Positions 1-9,176 of a stretch of DNA of 64,000 nt are shown one piece after another; the stretch's first letter is position 1, and each line of letters starts with the position of its first letter. Source of the DNA: Mycobacterium gordonae (lineage in GTDB: Bacteria; Actinomycetota; Actinomycetes; Mycobacteriales; Mycobacteriaceae); assembly GCF_017086405.1 (NCBI RefSeq), contig NZ_CP070973.1, positions 5,550,739 through 5,614,738 on the forward strand, given 5' to 3'. The position numbers were made by a program, and so were the translations under genes. Below the pieces are notes generated by a model. That model did not search any database. It saw only the letters and a list, made by a program, of their open reading frames with translations, and had not been told where the DNA came from.

Positions 1-1
1 C

Positions 2-694
2 TTCATCCTGATCGACGAGGCGAGCAACGACACCGTCGGCGCCGGCACCATCGTCGAGGCACGGGAAGTGAAGCCGGGCAGCCACCAGCGCACCGACATC
101 CGCTGGCACCCGTCGGCGTTGGATCGCAAGCACCGCTGGACCGCTACTGGCCAACCGGGCGCCACCCTGTGGTTCACCGGGCTGCCGGCGTCCGGCAAGT
201 CCACGGTCGCGGTGGCCGTGGAACGTGCTCTCGTCGAATCGGGCCGGGTCGCGTACCTGCTGGACGGCGACAACCTGCGCCACGGTCTCTCCGACGACCT
301 CGGCTTCTCACCCGGTGACCGCACCGAAAACATCAGGCGGGTAGGACATTTGACGCGACTACTGGCCGACGCGGGGGTGGTGGCGCTGGCATCGCTGGTA
401 TCGCCGCTGAAGTCGGACCGCGAAACCGCCCGGGCGCTCAGCGAGGCCGCCAAACTGCCGTTCCTGGAAATACACGTCGCCACCTCACTGTCCGAATGCG
501 AAAAGCGCGACCCCAAAGGGCTTTACGCGCGAGCCCGCAGCGGCGAACTCAAGGGCCTGACCGGAATTGACGCGCCCTACGAGCCACCGGAGAACCCCGA
601 CCTCGTGCTGGACACCACCAACGCCGACATCGACGAACTCGCCGCTCAGGTCATCAGCCTGCTCAACGACGTCAGTCCTCGCCCGCCGCGCTAG
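2..694 (+). CDS. cysC: CysN/CysC bifunctional sulfate adenylyltransferase subunit 1 / APS kinase, 5' truncated
   Basis: The reading frame is open from base 2, so the window starts inside the gene. The first 20 or so residues (FILIDEASNDTVGAGTI) are the end of the CysN GTPase part of ATP sulfurylase. They run straight into an APS kinase domain with the P-loop GLPASGKST near base 179, then LLDGDNLRHGL and DLGFSPGDR, the usual APS-binding segments. The enzyme activates sulfate: CysDN makes APS and CysC phosphorylates it to PAPS, feeding cysteine and sulfolipid synthesis in the cytoplasm. The CysN-CysC fusion is the normal mycobacterial arrangement. The GTG at 68 is internal and should not be taken as the start. 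Confidence 0.93.
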   Translation, partial: FILIDEASNDTVGAGTIVEAREVKPGSHQRTDIRWHPSALDRKHRWTATGQPGATLWFTGLPASGKSTVAVAVERALVESGRVAYLLDGDNLRHGLSDDLGFSPGDRTENIRRVGHLTRLLADAGVVALASLVSPLKSDRETARALSEAAKLPFLEIHVATSLSECEKRDPKGLYARARSGELKGLTGIDAPYEPPENPDLVLDTTNADIDELAAQVISLLNDVSPRPPR

Positions 695-766
695 CAATTC
701 CGCGAGAACCGCTGGTTGAGCGGTAACGTCGGTGGCAGCGAACCGCGGCCGTCGACGGGAGAAACC

Positions 767-1060
767 ATGATGAGGTACGGCATCGTCGGAGCAATGGCTG
801 TCCTGCTGATGGCTGGGGGGCTGATCGGGTCGGCGCCGCCGGCCAACGCCGGCTGCCTGTACGGAGGTCCCTTCATCAGCAAGTGCGACGGGCCCGTTTC
901 GCCCGACGGCACCTGGCAACGCTGCGTGGCGGTCGCCCGCCTCGTTCCGAACGGAGCCAGTTCGTATCTGGTGCCGGACAAGCGCTGCGACCTGATGGGT
1001 CCCGGTCAGAACCCGGGGGACTTCGCCTTCACCGATCCCCCGATTCACATCGACGACTGA
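767..1060 (+). CDS. Small secreted CDGP-domain protein
   Basis: A 97-residue protein. I chose the ATG at 767 because GGGAG lies just upstream and it gives a clean signal peptide: a short basic start, a hydrophobic stretch (AMAVLLMAGGLIG), then APPANA before the mature GCLYGG. The mature part holds the motif CDGPVSPDGTWQRC, typical of small secreted mycobacterial proteins called CDGP-domain proteins, and a further Cys pair is likely to form disulfides. It ends in an acidic tail. The function of the family is unknown. It stands alone, facing the esterase gene tail to tail. Confidence 0.8.
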   Translation: MMRYGIVGAMAVLLMAGGLIGSAPPANAGCLYGGPFISKCDGPVSPDGTWQRCVAVARLVPNGASSYLVPDKRCDLMGPGQNPGDFAFTDPPIHIDD

Positions 1061-1084
1061 ACCGACCCCGGCCCGACGCGTCGG

Positions 1085-2350
1085 CTATCCCACGCGTCGG
1101 CCATCCCGCGACGCTCCTGCCCGGGCGCGGACGTAGACGTCGGCCAGGAACTGCTCGACGGCCACCGCGGTGTGCGCCGCGCGGACCGAGCCGAAGATGT
1201 CGAAAGCGTGCTGGGCCCTGGGTAACTCGGCATAGACCACGGGGTTGCGGCTGACCTCCCGCAGCCGCGCGGTGAAGCTGCGCGCCTGCTCGACCGGAAT
1301 CAGCGAGTCGTTGGTGCCGTGCAGGACGAAGAACGGCGGCGCGTCCTCGGAGATGTGGGTGATCGGCGAGGCGAGCCGCAAGGGCTCGACAATCTCGTCG
1401 CGGCCCAGTTTGAACACCCGCTTGGCCATCATGGCCGGCATCATCGGATGCACCGCGTCGTCCCGGGTGAAATCGTAGAACCCGTAGAACGGAATGGCTG
1501 CCTGTACCCGGGTGTCCGCCTCCTCGAAGCCCTTCTGAAACAGCGGCTCGTTAGGGGTCAGCGCGGCAAGGGAAGACAAGTGTCCCCCGGCCGAGCCACC
1601 GGTGATCGCAATCCAATCCGGGTCGCCGCCGTACTCCGCGATGTTCTCCTTCGTCCAGGCGATCGCCCGCTTCACGTCGACGATCTGGTCGGGCCAGGTC
1701 GAACGCGGGCTGAGCCGGTAATTCACCGACACGCAGATCCAGCCCAGTTCGGCCAGGTGACTCATCAACGGATGCGCCTGCCCCCGTTTGTTGCCGACCA
1801 TCCAGGCGCCGCCGTGCACCTGCAACAGCACCGGTGCCGGTTCGGCGCGGTCGAGGTCGGGCCGCCGCCAGATGTCGAGATGGTTGCGCGAGCCGAACTC
1901 TCCGTAGCTGATGTCGACGTCGTGCGCGTAATCGCGCCAGATGCGCAACATGCGCGCCGGACCGGGCTTCTTGGCGGTGGCACCGTTCGCGGCCGGCCGC
2001 TTCCACAGGTCCCCGGCCTCGGTGCGCCGGTTTGGACCCAGCCCCTCCTCCAACGCGGCAGTCAGCACCTCGTCAGCCGCCCGGCCGGTGCGATGCAGCC
2101 CGAGTAGCCCCAGCCCGGATATCGTGGCCAGCAACCAGCTGACCAGGCGCGTGCGACGCGGCACCCGGGGAGTCAGCGCGGCGAGCGCGGAAAACTGCGC
2201 GGCGAGCGCCGGCACCGGAAGCTCGGTAGCGAAGAGACCGTACCCGAACGCGTGCCCTGCCAGGTAGCCGCGCTTGCTGACCGGGCGATAGCCGTTGACG
2301 ACGAACAACACCCCAGCTAGAGACACGAGTATCGCTGCTACCCGCTTCAT
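1085..2350 (-). CDS. Alpha/beta hydrolase, lipase/esterase of the HSL/BD-FAE type
   Basis: A 421-residue protein starting at the ATG at 2350, which follows a strong GGAGGGGAAG; the longer open frame upstream is not needed. The N-terminus has two or three hydrophobic segments, then a hydrolase domain with the oxyanion motif HGGAW, the nucleophile elbow GGSAGG, an acid residue in HGTNDSLIP and a histidine in AQHAFD. These form a complete Ser-Asp-His triad. Length and layout match membrane-anchored mycobacterial esterases of the Lip family (LipQ-like, from memory). The substrate is probably a short or medium acyl ester. It lies about 80 bases downstream of the permease gene on the same strand. 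Confidence 0.82.
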   Translation of the reverse strand: MKRVAAILVSLAGVLFVVNGYRPVSKRGYLAGHAFGYGLFATELPVPALAAQFSALAALTPRVPRRTRLVSWLLATISGLGLLGLHRTGRAADEVLTAALEEGLGPNRRTEAGDLWKRPAANGATAKKPGPARMLRIWRDYAHDVDISYGEFGSRNHLDIWRRPDLDRAEPAPVLLQVHGGAWMVGNKRGQAHPLMSHLAELGWICVSVNYRLSPRSTWPDQIVDVKRAIAWTKENIAEYGGDPDWIAITGGSAGGHLSSLAALTPNEPLFQKGFEEADTRVQAAIPFYGFYDFTRDDAVHPMMPAMMAKRVFKLGRDEIVEPLRLASPITHISEDAPPFFVLHGTNDSLIPVEQARSFTARLREVSRNPVVYAELPRAQHAFDIFGSVRAAHTAVAVEQFLADVYVRARAGASRDGRRVG

Positions 2351-2430
2351 CGACTTCCCCTCCCGTCGACCTCGGCCGTCGTCGGCCGGTTGCGTCCTCA
2401 ACCAAACTAACCGCCCGCCTCGGGCCCCTC

Positions 2431-4809
2431 TCAACCAGTTTCCCCCGCCTCGCCGGAACCGCCGGCTTCGTCGGTCTGCTGCGGCTGCTGCAGCACCCGA
2501 TAGACGGGGTCGACCATCGTGATGGGGCGGTTTCCGTTCTGACGGGCCTTGCCGGTGATCCGCAGAACTTGTCCAGGTTGGATGTCGGCACCGCCGTGTC
2601 CGGCACGAAAGGTGACGGTCAGATCGCCGCTCTCGTCTCCGACGACGACCCGCCGCGCCGTGCGCCGACGTTCGCCGATGTCCTCGACCTCGCGAACCCG
2701 GCCTTCGATCGTCGTGCGTTGTCCCGGGATCAGTCCGGCCACCGTGATCACCGCTTCCGGTCGCTCAGGGTGTTCGTAAGCCTCGACGTTGCGGTCCTCG
2801 CCCTGGGAGACCCAGGCTTCGAGATTGTCGAGTTTCCGCGCGATCCGCTGCTCGAACCGGTCGGGATATGCCTCCTTGACCCGCGATTCCACGTCGTAGG
2901 GCACGATCGTGGCCGCGGCATCGGGGATGAGGCTCACCGCGCGGGCGATCTTGTCCGCGGTGCGGTCGTGCAGCAGTCGGCCCAGCAGCGGCGCGTAGGT
3001 GCGGCGCGGCAGCAGCACGGTGACGTTGGTGTCCGGATGCTCCTTGCTCGTCTTGGCGACCAGTATCTGCGCGGCGCGGTTGATCCGCCGGTCGGGACAG
3101 TCCACGATGCGCAACCGGGTGTCGAGACCGAAATCGTCCCACCGCTTTCGAAGATGCGCGGCGTGCGCGGCGTCCACCATGAAATGCACCGCGATCAGTT
3201 CGTCGGCCCGCAATCCTCTGCCGTACCGCAGCGCCTCCATCACCGCGAGGTCGACCGAGTTCACGAAGATGTACACGCGGTGCCGCGCGTACTTCACCAG
3301 TTCGGGCCGGTCAGTGCGGAACATCTCGAGAATGGCTGCCTCGGCCCGGTATTCGCGATTCAGCCGGATCAGCATGAACACCAGCAGCGGGAAGACCACG
3401 ACCACCAGCCAGGCCCCCTCGGTGAACTTGGCCACCGCGAAGATACCGACCACGATCGTCGACAGGATGCCTGCCGACAGGTTGATCGCCAGCCGGTGCC
3501 GCCAGCCCGGTTCCCGGTGCGTCAGGTGATGTTTGGTCATCCCGTAGCCAGCCATCGAGAAACCGGTGAACACACCGATCGCATAGAACGGCACCAGTGC
3601 GTTGACCGAACCGCCGGTCGTCACCAACAGCACCACAGATAGCGCGGTGAGTGCGATGATGCCGTTGGAGAACACCAGACGGTGCCCGCGTTTCATCAGT
3701 TGCCTTGGCAGGAAACGATCTTCGGCCACAAAACTGGCCAGCGCCGGGAACCCGTTGAAGCTGGTGTTGGCCCCGGTGAACAGAATGGCCGCCGTCGACG
3801 CCTGCACCAGGATGAAGAAGACGTTGCCGATCGCGCCGTTGCCGAACACCGCCCGACCTATCTGGGACAGCACCGAGGGATATTCGGTCAGGTACGGGGT
3901 GGCGTGCGTGGCGTAGGCGAGATAGGCGACGCCGGCCAACAGGAAACCCAGGATGCACGCCATGGCGGTCAGCACCCGACGCGCGTTGCGGCCCTGCGGT
4001 TTCTGGAACAGATCCACGGTGTTGGAGATCGCCTCGACCCCCGTCAGCGACGAACCGCCGTTGGCAAAGGCCCGCAGCAACACCAGGATCGTCGCACCCA
4101 TCACCAGACCGTCGCCCTGATGCACGGGCACCGTCCCGGGCAGGTGGCTGGGATCGTAGACCGGTAAACCCCAGAACAGATGGCGGACAACGCCCACCAC
4201 GATGGTGCCGGCGACCATGACGATGAAGAAATACGTCGCGGCCGCGAAAGGCGTTCCCGCCTCCCGCATTCCGCGCAGATTCAGGTAGCAGATAAGGATG
4301 ACCACACCGACCGTGATCTCCAGGCTGAACGGCCCCAGAACGGGGACCGCCGAGACGACCGCGACCGTCCCGGCCGCCGACTGCACGGCAACCGTCACCA
4401 CATAGTCGATGAGAAGCGCGGCGGCGGCGACCTGCGCGACCCGGGGCCCGAAATTGTCGCGCGCAACGATGTAAGAGCCGCCGGCCCGGGTGTATGCCAT
4501 CACGACCTGCCGGTAGGACGCCGCCACCAGCAACAGAATCAGCAGGATGACGCCGGTGACGGGCAGCAGCAACGCGAATGCCGCCAGCCCGGCGTTCGGC
4601 AGCAGTTCGATCAGGATCTGCTCGGGACCATAGGCGGTCGACGAGATGGCGTCCGGCGACAGCGCGCCCAGCGCCACCCGGTTGGACAACCGCTCACCGG
4701 CCAGCTGCTCGGTGATCAGCGGCTTGCCCAGAAACACCCGCTTAAGGACGTCGCCGAGGGTCAGCGGGATCCGCAACCTGCTCACCGACCTGGCCGCCGG
4801 ACTTGCCAA
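2431..4809 (-). CDS. APC-family amino-acid-permease-like membrane protein with C-terminal OB-fold
   Basis: A 792-residue protein. Residues 1-480 are a polytopic APC-superfamily transporter with about 12 hydrophobic helices and the signature AISSTAYGPEQ near residue 56. A long cytoplasmic region follows. The last 100 residues (about 690-780: TIEGRVREVEDIG, VVVGDESGDLTVTF, GQVLRITGKA) look like an OB-fold of the kind annotated as nucleic-acid binding. In M. tuberculosis a similar permease (Rv2690c) and a separate OB-fold protein (Rv2694c) are near neighbours, so this may be a fusion of linked functions; that is inference. The start is a TTG after AGGGGG. Substrate unknown; amino acids or potassium are possible. 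Confidence 0.8.
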   Translation of the reverse strand: MASPAARSVSRLRIPLTLGDVLKRVFLGKPLITEQLAGERLSNRVALGALSPDAISSTAYGPEQILIELLPNAGLAAFALLLPVTGVILLILLLVAASYRQVVMAYTRAGGSYIVARDNFGPRVAQVAAAALLIDYVVTVAVQSAAGTVAVVSAVPVLGPFSLEITVGVVILICYLNLRGMREAGTPFAAATYFFIVMVAGTIVVGVVRHLFWGLPVYDPSHLPGTVPVHQGDGLVMGATILVLLRAFANGGSSLTGVEAISNTVDLFQKPQGRNARRVLTAMACILGFLLAGVAYLAYATHATPYLTEYPSVLSQIGRAVFGNGAIGNVFFILVQASTAAILFTGANTSFNGFPALASFVAEDRFLPRQLMKRGHRLVFSNGIIALTALSVVLLVTTGGSVNALVPFYAIGVFTGFSMAGYGMTKHHLTHREPGWRHRLAINLSAGILSTIVVGIFAVAKFTEGAWLVVVVFPLLVFMLIRLNREYRAEAAILEMFRTDRPELVKYARHRVYIFVNSVDLAVMEALRYGRGLRADELIAVHFMVDAAHAAHLRKRWDDFGLDTRLRIVDCPDRRINRAAQILVAKTSKEHPDTNVTVLLPRRTYAPLLGRLLHDRTADKIARAVSLIPDAAATIVPYDVESRVKEAYPDRFEQRIARKLDNLEAWVSQGEDRNVEAYEHPERPEAVITVAGLIPGQRTTIEGRVREVEDIGERRRTARRVVVGDESGDLTVTFRAGHGGADIQPGQVLRITGKARQNGNRPITMVDPVYRVLQQPQQTDEAGGSGEAGETG

Positions 4810-4836
4810 GACCGCACCCCCTGCCTCGTTCCTCGC

Positions 4837-4894
4837 CGAGCAGACGCAAAAGCACCCCGAACACGCGGATTTCGGGTGCCTTTGCGTCTGCTCG
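4837..4894. terminator. Long inverted repeat between dapC and the permease gene
   Basis: Two arms of about 24 bases (4837-4861 and 4871-4894) are nearly perfect reverse complements: CGAGCAGACGCAAA on the left and TTTGCGTCTGCTCG on the right, with a 9-base loop. It lies just past the dapC stop codon and would fold in the dapC transcript, so it probably ends that operon. There is no U tract. I recall similar CAGACGCAAAA palindromes at many places in mycobacterial genomes, so it may be one copy of a dispersed element. Confidence 0.6.
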
Positions 4895-4905
4895 CGGTAA
4901 GAAGG

Positions 4906-5994
4906 CTAGCTCAGCATTCGGGCGGCGGCGGCGTGGATGCGTTCGTCGGTGGCAGTAAGCGCGACACGGACGTGCCGAGCGCCGGTGGGACCGTAGAACT
5001 CACCGGGGGCTACCAGGATGCCGCGCTCGGCCAGCCACTGCACCGTCTCTCGGCAGCCCTGTCCGCGGCTGGCCCACAGATAGAGTCCGGCCTCGGAATG
5101 GTCCACCGAGAATTCCGCGGCCCGCAGTGCCGGCAGCAGCACAGCCCGACGCTGCGCATACCGCTCGCGTTGCAGCTTCTCGTGCTCGTCGTCGTCCAGC
5201 GCGGCCACCATGGCGGCCTGGACGGGCGTCGGCACGATCATGCCGGCATGCTTGCGCACGGCCAGCAGTTCGGCGACCACATCGGGGTCACCGGCGACGA
5301 AACCGGCCCGGTACCCGGCCAGCGACGAGCTCTTCGACAGCGAGTGCACCGCCAACAACCCGGTGTGGTCGCCGTCGCACACCGACGGGTGCAGCACCGA
5401 GAGTGGCTCGGCGTCCCAGGCCAGCCCCAGGTAACACTCGTCGGAGGCCACCAGCACGCCACGCTCCCGGGCCCACCCGACAACCTTGCGCAGGTGATCA
5501 GGACCCAGCACCCGGCCAGTGGGGTTGCTCGGCGAATTGAGATAGATCAACGCCGGGGACTGCGGGCCGAGCTGCGTCAGCGAATCCGCCCGCACGATCT
5601 GCGTCCCGGCCAGCCGCGCACCCACGTCATAGGTGGGGTACGCCAGTTCCGGCACGACGACCACATCGGCGGCCCCCAGCCCCAGCAGACTCGGGAGCCA
5701 CGCGATCAATTCCTTGGTGCCGATGACGGGAAGCACCGCGGCCTCGGACAGGCCGATGACGCCGAAGCGGCGGGCCAGTGCGGCCACTACCGACTCCCGC
5801 AAGCGTGCGGTGCCCGCGGTGGCCGGGTAGCCCGGCGCCGAACTGGCGCCTGCCAGCGCCTGCCGTATCAGTGGCGCGACTGGATCTACCGGGGTGCCGA
5901 CCGACAAGTCGACGATGCCGTCCGGATGCGTCGCGGCGACAGCTTTCGCCGCTGCCAGAGTGTCCCAGGGAAACTCCGGCAGCGCCGCCGACAC
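4906..5994 (-). CDS. dapC: N-succinyldiaminopimelate aminotransferase DapC
   Basis: A 362-residue PLP-dependent fold-type I aminotransferase. The GTG at 5994 gives the N-terminus VSAALPEFPWDTL, matching the known mycobacterial protein. Visible family parts are PGYPATAGT, the PLP-contacting NSPSNPTGRV and the Schiff-base lysine region HSLSKSSSLAGYRAGF. DapC converts N-succinyl-2-amino-6-ketopimelate to N-succinyl-LL-diaminopimelate in lysine and peptidoglycan precursor synthesis. It starts 20 bases after the fdxC stop, so both are probably co-transcribed, as in M. tuberculosis (Rv1178/Rv1177). Confidence 0.93.
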   Translation of the reverse strand: MSAALPEFPWDTLAAAKAVAATHPDGIVDLSVGTPVDPVAPLIRQALAGASSAPGYPATAGTARLRESVVAALARRFGVIGLSEAAVLPVIGTKELIAWLPSLLGLGAADVVVVPELAYPTYDVGARLAGTQIVRADSLTQLGPQSPALIYLNSPSNPTGRVLGPDHLRKVVGWARERGVLVASDECYLGLAWDAEPLSVLHPSVCDGDHTGLLAVHSLSKSSSLAGYRAGFVAGDPDVVAELLAVRKHAGMIVPTPVQAAMVAALDDDEHEKLQRERYAQRRAVLLPALRAAEFSVDHSEAGLYLWASRGQGCRETVQWLAERGILVAPGEFYGPTGARHVRVALTATDERIHAAAARMLS

Positions 5995-6014
5995 CCGGCG
6001 TTGCTGCCGCGTGC

Positions 6015-6341
6015 TCAGTCGTCCTCGCCCTGCGGCGGCAGGTCCTTGACCACTTGGGGGTCGTTCTCGGTCATGCCGACCTTCGCCGCGCCGCCGGGCG
6101 AGCCCAACTCGGCGAAGAAGTCGGCATTGATCTGGGTGTACTGACTCCATTGGTCAGGCACATCGTCTTCGTAGTAGATCGCCTCGACGGGACACACCGG
6201 TTCACAGGCTCCACAGTCGACGCACTCGTCGGGGTGGATGTAGAGCATCCGGGCGCCCTCGTAGATGCAGTCGACCGGGCACTCTTCGATGCACGCCTTG
6301 TCCTTGATATCGACGCAAGGCTGGGAAATCACGTACGTCAC
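6015..6341 (-). CDS. fdxC: Seven-iron ferredoxin FdxC
   Basis: A 108-residue ferredoxin with an N-terminal site with Cys at residues 9, 17 and 21 (CVDIKDKACIEECP) for a 3Fe-4S cluster, and CVDCGACEPVCP for a 4Fe-4S cluster. The acidic C-terminal extension (WSQYTQINADFF) is usual for the actinobacterial 7Fe type. It carries electrons to oxidoreductases such as cytochromes P450. The start is a GTG preceded by GAGGAG. It heads the fdxC-dapC unit and is divergent from the PadR gene across 189 bases, which should hold both promoters. Confidence 0.95.
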   Translation of the reverse strand: MTYVISQPCVDIKDKACIEECPVDCIYEGARMLYIHPDECVDCGACEPVCPVEAIYYEDDVPDQWSQYTQINADFFAELGSPGGAAKVGMTENDPQVVKDLPPQGEDD

Positions 6342-6518
6342 GGACGTCTCCTCAACGTGTCCTCCATGAACGGGCTGCAGGTCGCATCACCCCAGGGGCT
6401 TCGAGGGTGAGCGTTCGGTTACTGATACTAAACGTCGCAGATACAACTCCGGCAATTGGCACACCCGTCGGCCAGGTAACGGCTATGAACTTGGTTGCAT
6501 ATGACCCGCTGCCCTGTC

Positions 6519-6524
6519 TAGGGT
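6519..6524 (+). promoter_or_regulatory. Predicted -10 element of the PadR-fadH operon (leaderless)
   Basis: TAGGGT, matching TAnnnT, lies exactly six bases before the GTG at 6531. That spacing puts the transcription start on the start codon, giving a leaderless mRNA. No Shine-Dalgarno sequence is visible, which supports the call. Confidence 0.5.
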
Positions 6525-6530
6525 GCCGAG

Positions 6531-7100
6531 GTGGCACTGCCTCACGCCATCTTGGTCTCGCTGTGCGAACAAGCCGGTTCAGGTTATGAATTGGCGCGCC
6601 GCTTCGACCGCTCGATCGGCTATTTCTGGAGCGCCACGCATCAGCAGATCTACCGGACGCTGCGCGACATGGAGAACAAGGGCTGGGTAGGTGCCGAAAC
6701 AGTGGCCCAGCACGGCCGGCCCGACAAGCGCGTCTACACCGTCTCCGCCGGCGGACGTCAGGAACTGGCCCGCTGGATCGCCGAACCACTCCGGCCGACC
6801 CGGCCCGGGCGGGGTAGTGCGTTGAGCGACAACGGCACCCGCGACATCGCCGTCAAGCTGCGCGGTGCGGTCTACGGCGACATCGCCGCCGTGCGCGCCC
6901 AAGTCGCCGCCTTGCGCACGCAGCGCGCCGAGTCCCTGGACACCTACCGTGGACTGCAGCAGCGCTACTTCCCCGACCCGGCCGCATTGCGCGATGCCGC
7001 GTTGCACCAGTACCTGGTATTGCGCGGCGGCGTCCGCGCCGAGGAAAGCGTCGTCGAGTGGCTCGACGAGGTGGCCCGGGCACTGCAGGAGAAACCGTGA
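6531..7100 (+). CDS. PadR-family transcriptional regulator
   Basis: A 189-residue protein with an N-terminal winged helix typical of PadR regulators (HAILVSLCEQAGSGYELARRF, then ATHQQIYRTLRDMENKGWV and the wing DKRVYTVSAGG). The C-terminal half is helical with an EESVVEWLDEV dimerisation segment. It corresponds to Rv1176c by position. Its stop overlaps the start of fadH by 4 bases (GTGA), so the two are translationally coupled, and it probably controls fadH and itself. Its ligand is unknown. The GTG start fits the leaderless promoter described separately. Confidence 0.88.
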   Translation: MALPHAILVSLCEQAGSGYELARRFDRSIGYFWSATHQQIYRTLRDMENKGWVGAETVAQHGRPDKRVYTVSAGGRQELARWIAEPLRPTRPGRGSALSDNGTRDIAVKLRGAVYGDIAAVRAQVAALRTQRAESLDTYRGLQQRYFPDPAALRDAALHQYLVLRGGVRAEESVVEWLDEVARALQEKP

Positions 7101-9133
7101 CGCCGTACCCGAACCTGTTGTCTCCGTTAAACCTTGGCTTCACCACCCTGCGAAACCGGGTGACGATGGGTTCGATGCACACCGGGCTGGAAGACCGGGC
7201 CGGCCACACCGACCGGCTCGCCGAATACTTCGCCGAACGGGCCCGTGGCGGCGTCGGACTCATCATCACCGGCGGCTACGCACCCAACCGCACCGGATGG
7301 CTGCTGCCGTTCGCAGCGCAGCTGCTCTCTTCGGCCGACGCCCGGCGGCACCGGCGGATCACCACGGCGGTGCACGACGAAGGCGCGAAGATCCTGTTAC
7401 AGATCTTGCACGCCGGGCGCTACGCCTACCACCCACTGTCGGTCAGCGCGTCGTCAATCAAGGCGCCTATCAACCCGTTTCGGCCTCGGGCTCTGAGCGG
7501 CCGGGGCGTTGAATCGACCATCGCGGATTTCGTGCGGTGCGCACGGCTGGCCCGGGAGGCCGGCTATGACGGTGTCGAGATCATGGGCAGCGAAGGGTAC
7601 CTGATCAATCAGTTCCTGGCGCCGCGCACGAACCGGCGCACCGATGCGTGGGGCGGAACGCCGGCAAACCGACGCAGGTTCACGGTGGAAATCGTGCGCC
7701 GCACCCGCGCCGCCGTCGGACCCGACTTCATCATCTGCTACCGGATGTCGATGGCCGACTATGTGGAGCAAGGCCAGAGCTGGGACGAAATCGTCTCACT
7801 GGCAGTCGAAGTGGAGGCTGCCGGCGCCACCATCATCAACTCCGGGTTCGGCTGGCATGAAGCGCGGATCCCGACGATCGTCACCTCGGTGCCCAACAGT
7901 GGCTTCGTCGACATCAGCAGCGCGTTGGCCGAGCGGGTCAGCGTTCCGGTCATGGCGTCCAACCGGATCAACATGCCGCAGGGTGCCGAAAAGATCCTGG
8001 CTGAGACTCACGTGCAACTGATCTCGATGGCCCGACCGTTGTTGAGCGATCCAGACTGGGTGCTCAAGGCGCGCTCTGAGCGCGCGGATGAGATCAACAC
8101 CTGCATAGCCTGCAACCAGGCTTGCCTGGACCACGCCTTTGCCAAGAAAACGGTGTCATGCCTGCTCAATCCGCGGGCCGGACACGAGACGGTGTTGACG
8201 TTGTCGCCGACGCGGCGGGCGCGTTCGGTGGCCGTCGTCGGAGCCGGACCGGCCGGACTGGCCACCGCGGTCGGCGCGGCCCAGCGCGGGCACCGCGTCA
8301 CCCTCTTCGACGCCAACGACTTCATTGGCGGCCAGTTCGACCTCGCCCGGCGCATCCCCGGCAAGGAGGAGTTCAGCGAGACCCTGCGCTACTTCGCGAC
8401 GACGCTCGACAGACGCGGCGTCGACGTCCGGCTCGGCACCCGAGCCGCCGCCGCCGACCTCACCGGGTACGACGATGTCGTGCTGGCCACCGGCGTCCTG
8501 CCGCGCCGGCCCCGCATTCCAGGGATCGACCACCCCAAGGTGCTGACCTATGCCGAGGCAATCACCGGGGTCAGGAGGGTCGGCCGATCCGTCGCGGTGA
8601 TCGGTGCCGGAGGCATCGGATTCGACGTCAGCGAGCTGCTGGTCACCGATCAGTCGCCGACGCTCGACATCAAGGAATGGAGAGCCGAGTGGGGCGTCCT
8701 CGCCCCAGACCTCGATCCCGGTCAGGCACACCCGGCGCGCGGCAGCCTGACGACTCCGCAGCCCCGGCCGCCGGCCCGCGAGGTCTACCTGCTGCAGCGC
8801 ACCAAGGGCCCGCAGGGAGCACGGCTGGGCAAAACCAGCGGGTGGGTGCACCGGGCGTCGCTGCGCGCCAAGGGCGTCCGCCAGCTCTCCGGAGTGAGCT
8901 ACGAGCGCATCAGCGACGATGGCCTGCACGTCCGCGTCGGCGACAATCGGCCCCAGCTGCTACCGGTGGACAACGTGGTGCTGTGTGCCGGCCAGGAGTC
9001 GGTGCGCGACCTCGACAGCGATCTGCGCCGCCTCGGCGTGGCCGCACACGTCATCGGCGGCGCCGCGTTGGCTGCCGAACTCGACGCCAAGCGCGCCATC
9101 CGACAGGGCACCGAACTCGCGGCCCGGCTGTGA
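7097..9133 (+). CDS. fadH: 2,4-dienoyl-CoA reductase (NADPH) FadH
   Basis: A 678-residue protein close to the 672 of E. coli FadH. The N-terminal half is an Old Yellow Enzyme-type TIM barrel (GSMHTGLED, QILHAGRY, APRTNRRTDAWGG). A 4Fe-4S motif follows (CIACNQACLDHAF with a fourth Cys in KKTVSCLLNP). The C-terminal half has an FAD-binding VAVVGAGPAGLATA and an NADPH-binding VAVIGAGGIGFDV. It removes conjugated double bases in acyl-CoAs during beta-oxidation of polyunsaturated fatty acids. The GTG at 7097 overlaps the PadR stop; an upstream GTG at 7058 is less likely. Position corresponds to Rv1175c. Confidence 0.93.
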   Translation: MTPYPNLLSPLNLGFTTLRNRVTMGSMHTGLEDRAGHTDRLAEYFAERARGGVGLIITGGYAPNRTGWLLPFAAQLLSSADARRHRRITTAVHDEGAKILLQILHAGRYAYHPLSVSASSIKAPINPFRPRALSGRGVESTIADFVRCARLAREAGYDGVEIMGSEGYLINQFLAPRTNRRTDAWGGTPANRRRFTVEIVRRTRAAVGPDFIICYRMSMADYVEQGQSWDEIVSLAVEVEAAGATIINSGFGWHEARIPTIVTSVPNSGFVDISSALAERVSVPVMASNRINMPQGAEKILAETHVQLISMARPLLSDPDWVLKARSERADEINTCIACNQACLDHAFAKKTVSCLLNPRAGHETVLTLSPTRRARSVAVVGAGPAGLATAVGAAQRGHRVTLFDANDFIGGQFDLARRIPGKEEFSETLRYFATTLDRRGVDVRLGTRAAAADLTGYDDVVLATGVLPRRPRIPGIDHPKVLTYAEAITGVRRVGRSVAVIGAGGIGFDVSELLVTDQSPTLDIKEWRAEWGVLAPDLDPGQAHPARGSLTTPQPRPPAREVYLLQRTKGPQGARLGKTSGWVHRASLRAKGVRQLSGVSYERISDDGLHVRVGDNRPQLLPVDNVVLCAGQESVRDLDSDLRRLGVAAHVIGGAALAAELDAKRAIRQGTELAARL

Positions 9134-9176
9134 CCGGAGCCTGGGCGCTGGATTTCGCTCACCGCGAAACCCTGGT

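Noticed and set aside
4180..6144. A 654-codon open frame on the plus strand
   Set aside because: It is antisense to the permease, dapC and fdxC genes and is rich in Arg, His, Gln and Asp as expected for a GC-rich shadow frame. No domain is visible.
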